Shown: positions 19,661 to 28,508 of the stretch, one piece after another
How the letters are laid out: every line of letters begins with the position of its first letter
Position numbering within the stretch: the stretch's first letter is position 1
Assembly: GCF_002150805.1 (NCBI RefSeq)
Contig: NZ_MTBA01000004.1
Span: forward strand, 434,001-498,000
Reading direction: 5' to 3'
DNA length: 64,000 nucleotides
DNA from: Oceanospirillum sanctuarii
Lineage (GTDB): Bacteria; Pseudomonadota; Gammaproteobacteria; Pseudomonadales; Halomonadaceae
Notes under the pieces: generated by a model
What the model was told of the DNA's origin: nothing
Seen by the model: the letters and a program-made list of their open reading frames with translations, nothing else
Databases searched by the model: none
Position numbers and translations under genes: made by a program

Positions 19661-21601
19661 TTAAACCTCCCTATCCATAGCTGAAGAAGGATTACGGCTT
19701 AAATGACGGTTTCGGTGAACGGCATCTGCTGCCCGTGCCAACAGGGCATGAAGGGCTGGCGGCGTCTCCTCTTTACGGGAAGGAGCGGCGGATGCCACAC
19801 CTGTTGATACAGTACAACGATAGAAATTCTCGGTCTTAAGCTCAGCTGTCGTTTGCACCTGAGTGTTTTTTTGAGACTGTATTTTTACCGGAAAGCGCAT
19901 CGCAGTAACTTCTTTACGAATCACTTTGGCCAACTCTTCAGCCTGCTCAACACTGCAACGCCCCAGCCAGATGATAAATTCATCTCCGCCATAACGGGCA
20001 GGAATACGGTCAAAATAACTTCCGCACAACTGCCTGAGATAGTCCGCCATCTCCCGCAGCAAGCCTTCAGCGAACTCCCGGCCATGCTGATCGACAATCA
20101 GTTTGTATCGGTCAATATCGATAATGATCAGGCTGTAACTCAAACGCGGCATCCGCTCGATACGTCGCTCAATCAGCTCCAGAAAGTGATGCCGGTTTAG
20201 TAGCCCTGTCAGTTCATCATGCCGAAGCAGGCTATTGGCCTCTTCACGGCGACGTTCCAGCTCCTCAGCGCGTATCTCAAGCTCCTCGGTACGCCAACGG
20301 ATACGACCTTCCAGCTCTTCAGTAACCTCATTCAGGTTCTTGTTCAGGTCCAGAATCCGCAGCTGCTCCTGCGTGCGGTAAAACGTCAGAAAACCCAACT
20401 GACAGACCAGAAACACCAGTACCCCAAGACCGAGCAGATTTCTGCCATGTACCAGTTCAATAAAGAGCAGAAGATCGTGCAGAATGCCGCAGATCAGGGC
20501 CAATGCTCCAACAACCAGAATACGGATGCCAGAACGGTTGCGGATGACCAAACGAACCATCGCCCAGGCCGACACCCCGATGCTGACACACATAAAAATC
20601 AGCATGGGGTAAAGCAAACCGGTAAACAGAGAGCTTGGTGTCAGCAGGACAAACGCCGTCATTCCCAGAGATATCCAGGAAAGCCAACGAATCGCCTTAC
20701 AATGAAGATCCTCCTTGTAGAGCGAAGCCAGCCAGTTGAGAAAGAGCGGGATCGCCGCAGCAAAACCGATATATTCCATGCGCACGGCAATCTGCCAGGG
20801 AAAGCCCGGCATCAGGGTCGCAAAACCACCTAAACCGGATGTGCCGATATAACCGGCCAGTACCAGAGAGAACAGAGAAAACCAAAGCAGCTCTCTGTGC
20901 TCCGGCACCAGATAAAATTCCAGCAAAATGAGAAAGCCTGCAATCACAGCCAAGCTGATCACCACACACTCCACCAGAATGTTAAAGCGGTAGTAATCGG
21001 TCCAGAACTCATCAGTAGCCAGTACCGGATTATCGTGAACACCGCCACGATTATGGCCGAAATTACTGACCTGCAGAGTCAGACGGGCGTTCTCAGGTAA
21101 AACACCCAGACGAACAATACGGTCACCGAAATAGGCCTCATGCTGATCAAGATCATCACTGGCGAAACCACCTGAGGCGATCTCCCTGTCATTCAGGAAA
21201 AGGCGAAAGCTGTTTTTGATCTCAGGTATTTTCAGGCCTAAGGCCGCCCCCTGAGGAATGCGCTTCAGCATCAGAGTGTAGGTCATGACATGGCGGCGAG
21301 GCTTTGGCGGCTGCCAGACATCAGGAAACCGGATCGGTACCGAGCTGGCCAGATTACGCTCCACCTCTTCAGGAGATAACAGCTGATCAGGAAACCCCAA
21401 CCACTCAGCATCCAGAGACAAAGGGGCACTGGTGTTGGGATACCAGAACGCCAGACGCATCTCGCCATGCTGACCACTGATCTGAAGCTCTTTCTCCGGG
21501 AGAAAATCGATACGCAACAGCACAAAGGCCGCTGCCAGAAGCAGAAGAAGAAAAAGAATAAAACTATTTAAGAGGCCGCGATCCATACGAAACTGCTGCA
21601 T
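19661..21601 (-). CDS. 7TMR-DISM diguanylate cyclase, intact GGDEF
   Basis: A protein of 646 residues from the ATG at 21601, which has AGGAG five to six bases upstream and begins just before the first membrane helix; an in-frame start at 21670 is less likely. It has an N-terminal membrane helix, a periplasmic DISM-type sensor domain, seven membrane helices, a long charged coiled coil (EELEIRAEELERRREEANS) and a GGDEF domain with LTGLLNRHHF and GGDEF at 538-542. It should make c-di-GMP from GTP. No arginine is seen at the usual inhibitory-site position before the signature, so product inhibition may be weak. It is the first gene of a pair whose second member is degenerate. Confidence 0.88.
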   Translation of the reverse strand: MQQFRMDRGLLNSFILFLLLLLAAAFVLLRIDFLPEKELQISGQHGEMRLAFWYPNTSAPLSLDAEWLGFPDQLLSPEEVERNLASSVPIRFPDVWQPPKPRRHVMTYTLMLKRIPQGAALGLKIPEIKNSFRLFLNDREIASGGFASDDLDQHEAYFGDRIVRLGVLPENARLTLQVSNFGHNRGGVHDNPVLATDEFWTDYYRFNILVECVVISLAVIAGFLILLEFYLVPEHRELLWFSLFSLVLAGYIGTSGLGGFATLMPGFPWQIAVRMEYIGFAAAIPLFLNWLASLYKEDLHCKAIRWLSWISLGMTAFVLLTPSSLFTGLLYPMLIFMCVSIGVSAWAMVRLVIRNRSGIRILVVGALALICGILHDLLLFIELVHGRNLLGLGVLVFLVCQLGFLTFYRTQEQLRILDLNKNLNEVTEELEGRIRWRTEELEIRAEELERRREEANSLLRHDELTGLLNRHHFLELIERRIERMPRLSYSLIIIDIDRYKLIVDQHGREFAEGLLREMADYLRQLCGSYFDRIPARYGGDEFIIWLGRCSVEQAEELAKVIRKEVTAMRFPVKIQSQKNTQVQTTAELKTENFYRCTVSTGVASAAPSRKEETPPALHALLARAADAVHRNRHLSRNPSSAMDREV

Positions 21602-21892
21602 ACCTGCTCCTGATATTCCAGGTTCTGAGTTTCTGCCATCTGCATGAACACTAACAGGCACAGAAAGCACCTGCAGGACAGAAAACCGGCGCTAGGATAG
21701 CGCTTTTGGCTTGATTTAGTAAGCCTGCATATCTGAAAAAAACTGACGAAAAAGAACTATTTTTCCGAACCTTTCTTTTAGAGCAAAGATACAGAAAGCA
21801 TACCGGACGTCTCACCACATTCTGATACAATCCAAGACCATTTAACCTGATGACTAACAATTATTAGTTCCATTTTTCGGAAACAGGGAATT

Positions 21893-22819
21893 ATGCAAAC
21901 ACGAACGCTACGCTCCGATTTAATGCTTCTGATCACTGCTGCTATCTGGGGAACCGCCTTTGTTGCCCAGCGAGTCGGTATGGATTATGTCGGCCCTTTT
22001 ACCTTTACCGCCTCGCGCTTTTTTCTCGGGGCACTGTCACTGCTGCCGCTACTGCTGATTCTGAAACCAGCTCCGGTCAAACCGGTTGAAGGCAAAATCC
22101 GACTGAATCTCTGGCAGGGTGGTCTGATTGCCGGTTCCTTCCTGTTCGCCGGAGCAACCCTGCAACAGGTTGGCCTGCAATACACCACCGCTGGTAATGC
22201 CGGTTTCATTACCGGCCTTTACATTATTCTGGTGCCGATTATCGCCCTTTTCTGGGGACAGAAAACCGGACGCAACACTTGGATTGGCGGCGTACTGGCT
22301 GTGGTTGGTCTCTACCTGTTGAGCATCACCGATGACTTCACCCTTGCTTATGGTGATCTTCTGCAGCTGATTGGCGCTCTGTTCTGGGCAGGTCATGTGC
22401 TGGTAATCGGTTGGTTATCACCACAGATGGATGCCCTGCGCCTTTCTATTGTGCAGTTCTTTACCTGTGGTCTGGTAAGCCTTGGCGTGGCGCTCTTTAT
22501 TGAAGAACCAACCTTCGCCAATATCGGTATGGCCTGGCAGCCAATCGCTTATGCGGGCCTGCTCTCTGTGGGTGTCGCGTACACACTGCAAGTTTTCGCT
22601 CAGAAGACGGCTCCCGCGTCACACGCGGCGATTATTCTGAGTCTTGAAGCTGTATTTGCTGTGCTGGGCGGGTACTTCCTGCTGGGAGAACGCCTGGATA
22701 TGCAGGGTATTATTGGCTGCGGTCTAATGCTGGCAGGTATGCTGATCTCTCAGATCTCAACGGGTAACGATTCTGAGAAAGGCTCAAAGAAAGAGCCTCA
22801 GGTTGAGATGCTGCACTAA
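21893..22819 (+). CDS. EamA/DMT-family transporter
   Basis: A 308-residue inner-membrane protein with ten predicted helices in two EamA repeats. The first begins LMLLITAAIWGTAFVAQRVG and the second LLQLIGALFWAGHVLVIGWL. Both match the drug/metabolite transporter family, which usually exports amino acids or other metabolites. AGGGA lies five bases before the ATG. The gene is divergent from the GGDEF pair and is followed by its own terminator. The substrate cannot be told from sequence, and the position among cobalamin genes does not by itself imply a role there. Confidence 0.88.
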   Translation: MQTRTLRSDLMLLITAAIWGTAFVAQRVGMDYVGPFTFTASRFFLGALSLLPLLLILKPAPVKPVEGKIRLNLWQGGLIAGSFLFAGATLQQVGLQYTTAGNAGFITGLYIILVPIIALFWGQKTGRNTWIGGVLAVVGLYLLSITDDFTLAYGDLLQLIGALFWAGHVLVIGWLSPQMDALRLSIVQFFTCGLVSLGVALFIEEPTFANIGMAWQPIAYAGLLSVGVAYTLQVFAQKTAPASHAAIILSLEAVFAVLGGYFLLGERLDMQGIIGCGLMLAGMLISQISTGNDSEKGSKKEPQVEMLH

Positions 22820-22852
22820 GCCCTGATACAGAATCTTTGCACCATATAAAAC

Positions 22853-22890
22853 GCCCCTTAGTCTACAAAGACTCAGGGGCAATTTTATTT
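22853..22890 (+). terminator. Terminator between the EamA gene and cobU
   Basis: A 12-bp stem with one mismatch (22853-22864 with 22869-22880) and a 4-nt loop end in a T-rich tract. It may also serve the convergent cobU gene. Confidence 0.8.
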
Positions 22891-22918
22891 GATCCGATCG
22901 GTGTTTCAGCCGAAGTAT

Positions 22919-23446
22919 TCAGTAACGTCTTTCTTTTAAAACCTGAGGAATCCCTGCAGTAACAAAGATGACCTCATCGGCGATTTCAGCAATTCGCTGA
23001 TGCAGTCGGCCGGACTCATCTACAAACCGTCGGGCCAGTTTGTTAGTAGGCACAACACCCTGCCCCACTTCATTACTCACCAGAATCAGGTGGCCATCGA
23101 TCCCCTTATTAAGAAACGCCAGAAACTCCTGCTGTCGTTTTGCCAGAGCTTCTTCATCATCCAGTAATAACAGATTAGTCATCCAGAGAGTCAGACAATC
23201 GAGCAATACGCAGCCTTTCCCGTCACAAGCCTGAGACTGAATAACCGGAATAATATCGAGAGGCGCTTCGGTGGTTGGCCATTCAGCGGGGCGACTACTC
23301 TGATGGTGCTGTACACGATCCGCCATCTCATCATCCCACACCTGAGCGGTGGCCAGATAATGCACTGGCAAACCGCTATTGGCCGCCATTTTTTCCGCCA
23401 AACCACTTTTGCCGGAGCGGGCACCGCCAAGAATAAAACTAATCAC
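22919..23446 (-). CDS. cobU: Adenosylcobinamide kinase / phosphate guanylyltransferase CobU
   Basis: A 175-residue bifunctional enzyme with the P-loop GGARSGKSG at residues 7-15 and the family motifs RVQHHQSSRPAEWPTTEAP (site of GMP attachment) and LVSNEVGQGVVP. It phosphorylates adenosylcobinamide and activates it with GMP before the lower ligand is added. The start is a GTG with a weak AGAGAG site. It lies 7 kb from the other cobalamin genes here. Its usual partners cobS and cobT are not in the window. Confidence 0.95.
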   Translation of the reverse strand: MISFILGGARSGKSGLAEKMAANSGLPVHYLATAQVWDDEMADRVQHHQSSRPAEWPTTEAPLDIIPVIQSQACDGKGCVLLDCLTLWMTNLLLLDDEEALAKRQQEFLAFLNKGIDGHLILVSNEVGQGVVPTNKLARRFVDESGRLHQRIAEIADEVIFVTAGIPQVLKERRY

Positions 23447-23632
23447 ATTTGTCTCTCTTATCCGTTTCTTTTACAGACAATAAACATTAACTAATCACAG
23501 CTCAGCCTATGATCAGTTATGCTCAAGCCTAAAGCTGAACTTAGTCAGCAACCCTTTGTCCAGAAGGTATCGGCTGTCACCATTTCAACCTGGAATTCGA
23601 ATACAGCCCTCAGACAACGAAAGGATACACCC

Positions 23633-24337
23633 GTGAAAAATAAATTGATCGCACTTACTGGTTTTCTGTGGATGACTCTGGCTTTTCAGGCTCATGCTCA
23701 GTCACCGGAGCAACCCCATATTATCGTTCAGGCCGAAGGTGTGGAGTACACCCTGCCCAATCAGGTGACTCTGAGTCTGGAACTGGAAAATGTCAGTCCG
23801 CACCTGTCCAAAGCACGTGACAATGTTGAACGCCGTAGTGAACAGCTACTGCGCAGCATCCGTAAATTCAATCTGGATGACAAAGACATCGAAGCGGGTC
23901 AGATTCGTGTGCAACCTGAGTATCGCTGGGAAAATAACAAGCGTGTTCAGATCGGCACAAAAGTCAGCCGTATGATGCAGTTTAATATTCGTGATCTGAG
24001 CATCTATCCGGACGTACTGGATGCGATCTTCTCCGCCAAAGTCGACTCCATGGCACAGGTAGTCTTTTCCCACTCTCAGGCGGACGCTCTTCAGCAGCGT
24101 TCATTGGCAAAAGCGGTGCAGAACGCCAAAGCGAAAGCTGATCTTATGGCCAGCCAGCTCGGTCAGAAAATCGGTAAGGCTTATATGATCGAGGAAGTTG
24201 GTGCCGGTCGTCCAATGCCGGTGGCCCGCAAAGAAGTTATGATGATGGCGGATGCAGCCCCTCAGCCGCAAGCGGATTACCAGCCCGGTGAAGTCGCATT
24301 CCGCAGTCAGGTACGCATCGTTTTCTATCTGCGTTAA
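23633..24337 (+). CDS. SIMPL (DUF541) domain periplasmic protein
   Basis: A 234-residue protein from the GTG at 23633, with AAGGA seven bases upstream. This start gives a clean signal peptide (KNKLIALTGFLWMTLAFQAH, cut after AHA). The mature part is a SIMPL domain: VQAEGVEYTLPNQVTLSLEL, a paired helix region with LAKAVQNAKAKADLMASQLG, and a conserved C-terminal FRSQVRIVFYLR strand. Family members such as E. coli YggE are periplasmic and linked to oxidative stress resistance; the biochemical role is unclear. A longer in-frame reading to 23519 would lose the signal peptide. Confidence 0.85.
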   Translation: MKNKLIALTGFLWMTLAFQAHAQSPEQPHIIVQAEGVEYTLPNQVTLSLELENVSPHLSKARDNVERRSEQLLRSIRKFNLDDKDIEAGQIRVQPEYRWENNKRVQIGTKVSRMMQFNIRDLSIYPDVLDAIFSAKVDSMAQVVFSHSQADALQQRSLAKAVQNAKAKADLMASQLGQKIGKAYMIEEVGAGRPMPVARKEVMMMADAAPQPQADYQPGEVAFRSQVRIVFYLR

Positions 24338-24371
24338 CGTCAGTCTGCTCCAAAAACTAAATGCTGAAACG

Positions 24372-24402
24372 AAAAAGGCGCTTCCATCGAAGCGCCTTTT
24401 TT
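24372..24402. terminator. Bidirectional terminator between the SIMPL gene and metZ
   Basis: A perfect 13-bp stem (AAAAAGGCGCTTC with GAAGCGCCTTTTT) around a 4-nt loop, with T-runs in both directions between two convergent genes. Confidence 0.9.
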
Positions 24403-24431
24403 AGATCAGCGGTTTCGCTAAAACAGCCTTA

Positions 24432-25625
24432 TCAGATTTTGGCCAGACCTCGGGCCAGATCTGTTTTCAGATCTTCCAGCGTCTCAAGACCTACCGCAAT
24501 ACGCAGCATACCGTCGGTGATACCCGCATCATCACGTTCCTGCTGACTGATACGACCATGAGTGGTTGATGCCGGATGAGTAATGGTGGTTTTCACATCA
24601 CCCAGGTTAGCGGTGATCGACATCATCTGCGTGTTATCAACAACTGTCCAGGCCCCCTCTTTACCACCACGAACTTCGATGGACAGCACAGCACCAAAAG
24701 CGGATTGCTGCTTCTTCGCCAGCTCATGATCCGGGTGAGAAGCCAGACCAGAGTAGTTCACTTTAACCACCTGCGGCTGCTGTTCCAGCCATTCTGCTAG
24801 CGCCAGAGCGTTTTCACTATGGGCTTTCATACGCAAGTTCAGGGTTTCCAGGCCTTTCAGGAAAACCCAGGCGTTAAACGGACTTAGACTAGGGCCGCAG
24901 GTACGGACAAAACCGACAACCTGTTCCATATCCTGCTCGTTACCGACCACAACACCACCAACACAACGTCCCTGACCATCCAGATATTTGGTCGCCGAGT
25001 GAATCACGATATCTGCGCCCAGAGATAGAGGACGTTGCAGTGCAGGAGTACAGAAGCAGTTATCAACAATCAGCTTCGCGCCCTTTTCGTGAGCGATCTC
25101 AGCAATTTTAGCGATATCCGCCAGTTCACAGGATGGATTAGACGGCGTTTCCAGGAAGTACAGCTTGGTACGTTCCTGAGCAGCCTCAGCCCAGCCAGTA
25201 TAATCCTGAAGATCCACGTAGCTGATGCTGACGCCAAACTTCTTCATATACTTTTCGAACAGGTTAATGGTAGAACCAAAAATATTGCGGGAAGCCACAA
25301 TATGATCGCCCGCTTCCAGCAGCGCCATACAGGTGCTCAGAATAGCCGCCATACCGGATGCGGTACCGACCGCTTTTTCACCACCTTCCAGTGCGGCAAT
25401 ACGCTGTTCAAACATACGCACAGTCGGGTTAGTGAAACGGGAATAAACATTGCCCGGTACTTCACCGGAAAAGCGCGCTGCCGCTTCTGCAGCAGAACCG
25501 AAAACAAAGCTGGAAGTCGGATAGATGGCTTCGCTGTGTTCGCCTTCAGCGGAACGGGTCTGGCCGGCACGAACGCCTAATGTTTCCAGTCCCCACTCAT
25601 GGGCATTGATATCAAAATCGTTCAT
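24432..25625 (-). CDS. metZ: O-succinylhomoserine sulfhydrylase MetZ
   Basis: A 397-residue PLP enzyme of the Cys/Met metabolism family. The PLP lysine is in HSATKYLDGQGRCVGG, with an N-terminal ETLGVRAGQTRS and the YSRFTNPTVRMFEQRIAALEG motif. It forms homocysteine from O-succinylhomoserine and sulfide, as in Pseudomonas. The position next to purF and cvpA matches the pseudomonad order and favours MetZ over cystathionine gamma-synthase. The gene has its own 174-bp upstream gap after purF, with no methionine riboswitch recognised. Confidence 0.92.
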   Translation of the reverse strand: MNDFDINAHEWGLETLGVRAGQTRSAEGEHSEAIYPTSSFVFGSAAEAAARFSGEVPGNVYSRFTNPTVRMFEQRIAALEGGEKAVGTASGMAAILSTCMALLEAGDHIVASRNIFGSTINLFEKYMKKFGVSISYVDLQDYTGWAEAAQERTKLYFLETPSNPSCELADIAKIAEIAHEKGAKLIVDNCFCTPALQRPLSLGADIVIHSATKYLDGQGRCVGGVVVGNEQDMEQVVGFVRTCGPSLSPFNAWVFLKGLETLNLRMKAHSENALALAEWLEQQPQVVKVNYSGLASHPDHELAKKQQSAFGAVLSIEVRGGKEGAWTVVDNTQMMSITANLGDVKTTITHPASTTHGRISQQERDDAGITDGMLRIAVGLETLEDLKTDLARGLAKI

Positions 25626-25752
25626 AGGATGCTCTTTATTAGCTCTGGCGGCCCGACAGATGGTTATGCTGTGTTATGCCTGCGGACAGCGGGTAAAAGG
25701 TTCTCTGTAAAAGAGATAAAGCATGAGGAGAGGTAACGGGTAAAACGTAACA

Positions 25753-25787
25753 GCGGTAACCGATTGCTTTGATGCATCGGTTACCGC
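25753..25787 (-). terminator. Stem-loop after purF
   Basis: A perfect 12-bp stem (GCGGTAACCGAT with ATCGGTTACCGC) and an 11-nt loop start 13 bases after the purF stop. The T-run on the minus strand is broken (TGTTACGTTTTA), so termination may be partial and allow read-through into metZ. Confidence 0.65.
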
Positions 25788-25799
25788 CAAAGGCTGACC

Positions 25800-27317
25800 T
25801 TAGTCGCCAGTGCTGTCGTTGTGCATATCGATCACAACGTCAACTTTAGGATTCGCATCCTGTTTAGCATCATCGTTACGCTCTGCGTCGATACGATCCA
25901 GATAGGCCTGATCGATATCACCAGTTACGTACTCACCATTAAATACTGAGCAGTCAAAACCTTCGATCTCAGGGTTCCCCTCTTTGCCGCACTCGATCAG
26001 ATCTTCCAGATCCTGATAGATCAGCCAGTCAGCACCGATCTTCTCAGCCACTTCATCATCGGTACGACCATGGGCGATCAGCTCTTCCGCAGATGGCATA
26101 TCGATACCATATACGTTCGGGTAGCGAACCGCAGGAGCAGCAGATGCGAAGTAAACATTCTTAGCACCCGCGTCACGAGCCATCTGAATGATCTGCTTAC
26201 AGGTCGTACCACGCACGATGGAGTCATCCACCAGCAGTACGTTACGGCCTTCAAATTCCAGATCAATCGCGTTCAGTTTCTGACGTACCGACTTCTTACG
26301 CTCAGTCTGACCCGGCATGATGAAGGTACGGCCGATATAACGGTTTTTAATAAAGCCTTCGCGGAAGGTCACACCCAGATGGTGCGCCAGTTCCAGCGCT
26401 GAAGTACGGCTGGTGTCCGGAATCGGGATAACCACATCGATACCGTGCTCAGGACGCTCACGCTTAATCTTCTCAGCCAGCTTCTGCCCCATACGCATAC
26501 GGGATTTATGGATGTGGATACCATCCATAATAGAATCAGGACGTGCCAGATAAACGTGTTCAAAGATACAAGGGCGTGGGTTTGGCTTGTCAGCACACTG
26601 CTGAGTGAAGATCTGACCCTGCTTGCTGATGTAGATAGCTTCACCCGGAGCGATATCACGTACCAGCTCAAAGCCCAGTACATCCAGCGCCACGCTTTCG
26701 GAAGCAACCATGTACTCAGTGCCCTGCTCGGTTTCACGCTTACCAAATACCGCAGGACGAATACCCAGAGGATCACGGAAAGCCACCAGGCCAAGACCGC
26801 TGATCATAGCGATAGCTGCATAACCACCACTGCAACGACGATGTACACGACGAACCGCATCAAAAATATCTTCCGGAGTCAGCTGCAGACCCTGCTTGCC
26901 CAGCTCGTGAGCAAATACGTTCAGCAGCACTTCAGAATCAGAAGTGGTGTTGATGTGACGCAGGTCGGTGTTGAACAGCTCTTCAGCCAGATCTTTAGAG
27001 TTGGTCAGGTTACCGTTGTGAGCCAGTGCGATACCGTAAGGTGAGTTCACATAGAAAGGCTGAGATTCCGCCTCGCTGGAAGAACCAGCTGTCGGATAAC
27101 GAACATGGCCAATACCGATATTGCCATGCAGACGTTGCATATGACGGGTACGAAATACATCGCGCACCAGGCCATTACTTTTACGCAGAAAAAACCGACC
27201 ATCCTGGCAAGTCATCATACCGGCAGCGTCCTGTCCACGGTGCTGTAGGACAGTTAGGGCATCATAAATGGCCTGATTTACACTGCTATTGGCAACAATG
27301 CCGACGATTCCGCACAT
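25800..27317 (-). CDS. purF: Amidophosphoribosyltransferase PurF
   Basis: A 505-residue enzyme starting [12 protein letters not shown], where Cys2 becomes the catalytic N-terminal nucleophile of the glutaminase domain. The phosphoribosyltransferase domain carries [19 protein letters not shown], the PRPP-binding motif. It makes 5-phosphoribosylamine from PRPP and glutamine, the first step of purine synthesis. Length matches the family. GAGGTGA lies eight bases before the ATG. It follows cvpA closely (43 bases), the same pair as in E. coli and Pseudomonas. Confidence 0.97.
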   Translation of the reverse strand: MCGIVGIVANSSVNQAIYDALTVLQHRGQDAAGMMTCQDGRFFLRKSNGLVRDVFRTRHMQRLHGNIGIGHVRYPTAGSSSEAESQPFYVNSPYGIALAHNGNLTNSKDLAEELFNTDLRHINTTSDSEVLLNVFAHELGKQGLQLTPEDIFDAVRRVHRRCSGGYAAIAMISGLGLVAFRDPLGIRPAVFGKRETEQGTEYMVASESVALDVLGFELVRDIAPGEAIYISKQGQIFTQQCADKPNPRPCIFEHVYLARPDSIMDGIHIHKSRMRMGQKLAEKIKRERPEHGIDVVIPIPDTSRTSALELAHHLGVTFREGFIKNRYIGRTFIMPGQTERKKSVRQKLNAIDLEFEGRNVLLVDDSIVRGTTCKQIIQMARDAGAKNVYFASAAPAVRYPNVYGIDMPSAEELIAHGRTDDEVAEKIGADWLIYQDLEDLIECGKEGNPEIEGFDCSVFNGEYVTGDIDQAYLDRIDAERNDDAKQDANPKVDVVIDMHNDSTGD

Positions 27318-27360
27318 CTAGTATCACCTCTTAGGGGGTTAGACTACTTCAAACAAAAAA

Positions 27361-27834
27361 TTAACTGATCTGACTATCAACCAGGCCTGCGGCCTGATCT
27401 CTTAAATCTTCTAACATAGGAATAAACTGGGACTGACTCCACCAGCTCTCATCTTTCAGAGAGGTCAGGCTAACGACAGCTGTCAGTACAACCAGAATGG
27501 CAACGCCACGTATGCCACCAAATACAAATCCCAGAATCCGATCAAAACCGCCAAGGCCGGTTGCCGTCACCAAAGTTCGGGCAATTTTAGAAACCATAGA
27601 ACCCAGCATCACAATCACGATAGCCGTAATCGCGAAGCCCAAACCTGTGCGAACCGTTTCACTATCCACATAAGGTACTAAAATTTCACTGACCTGAGGG
27701 CCGAACATTCGCGCAATCATAATTGCGGCCACCCAGGTTCCCAGTGCGATCAACTCCCGCACCATGCCGCGCATCAGCCCCAGCACAGCGGAAAGGATCA
27801 GAATTGCAATAATAGCCCAATCTACCCAGACCAT
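27361..27834 (-). CDS. cvpA: CvpA family membrane protein
   Basis: A 157-residue inner-membrane protein with four hydrophobic segments and the family opening VWVDWAIIAILILSAVLGL plus GGFDRILGFVFGGIRG in the second half. CvpA was first described as needed for colicin V production and is now linked to envelope homeostasis; its activity is not known. AAGGAG lies five bases before the ATG. It sits directly upstream of purF and probably shares its transcript. Confidence 0.93.
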   Translation of the reverse strand: MVWVDWAIIAILILSAVLGLMRGMVRELIALGTWVAAIMIARMFGPQVSEILVPYVDSETVRTGLGFAITAIVIVMLGSMVSKIARTLVTATGLGGFDRILGFVFGGIRGVAILVVLTAVVSLTSLKDESWWSQSQFIPMLEDLRDQAAGLVDSQIS

Positions 27835-27935
27835 AACGACTCCTTATCTGTTTTTCGGCAGTTCATTTGCCATTTATTCAGAGTGCCAACAGCCAACGAA
27901 ATTGACAAAGAAGGTTGGCGGTTGATCAAGATTAT

Positions 27936-28430
27936 CTACTGACGAACATCCGCCATAGGGTCATAACTGACCATCAGAGCTTTAATACCAAAACCACTTT
28001 TGAGTTTTGATTTAACCTCATCAGCCTTTTTCGGATCTGCAAAAGGTCCTGCGTAAACAACAAAATAGGGTGCGCGCTCTCGAACATAGGAGCGAATCGA
28101 TTTGGCACGAATGCGATCACGTAGTTTCATCGCATTGGCTTCATCTTTGAAACTTGCGGCCTGCAGTGTCCAGGTGGCCAGAGTATGTCGCTCAGTAAGA
28201 CCGGACTGCCACTGTTCACGCTCTGGTGCAGCCTTAACGATAGACGGGCGCTCTTCAGGCACAGGTTCACGAACCTTAATTTCAGGCTTAGGAGGAGGAG
28301 CCGGTATTGGCGTGGTGGTTTGCGGCAGCTGCGGGCGCTCACCACCATCCAGCATAATCGGCAGGAAGATGACCGCGAGGGAAAGCAAAATAATGGCACC
28401 GATGATCCGGTGTTTTAAGCCATATTTCAC
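27936..28430 (-). CDS. SPOR domain protein (DedD-like)
   Basis: A 164-residue protein with one N-terminal membrane helix (about 10-26, IIGAIILLSLAVIFLPIML), a proline-rich periplasmic linker (about 30-75) and a C-terminal SPOR domain (about 82-158) with WTLQAASFKDEANAMKLRDR. SPOR domains bind denuded glycans at the division site. DedD in E. coli has the same plan and the same neighbours, folC upstream and cvpA-purF downstream. The start is a GTG with AAGGA eight bases upstream. Confidence 0.88.
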   Translation of the reverse strand: MKYGLKHRIIGAIILLSLAVIFLPIMLDGGERPQLPQTTTPIPAPPPKPEIKVREPVPEERPSIVKAAPEREQWQSGLTERHTLATWTLQAASFKDEANAMKLRDRIRAKSIRSYVRERAPYFVVYAGPFADPKKADEVKSKLKSGFGIKALMVSYDPMADVRQ

Positions 28431-28508
28431 AGGTCTGATCCTTTCACACTTAGCTCAGGGCGATCCTGTCCACCTGCTTTCGTTCGGCTTAAACCTGATA
28501 TCAGCATA

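Noticed and set aside
25753-25787. SAM riboswitch before metZ
   Set aside because: Only one simple stem-loop is present, placed right after the purF stop as a terminator would be.
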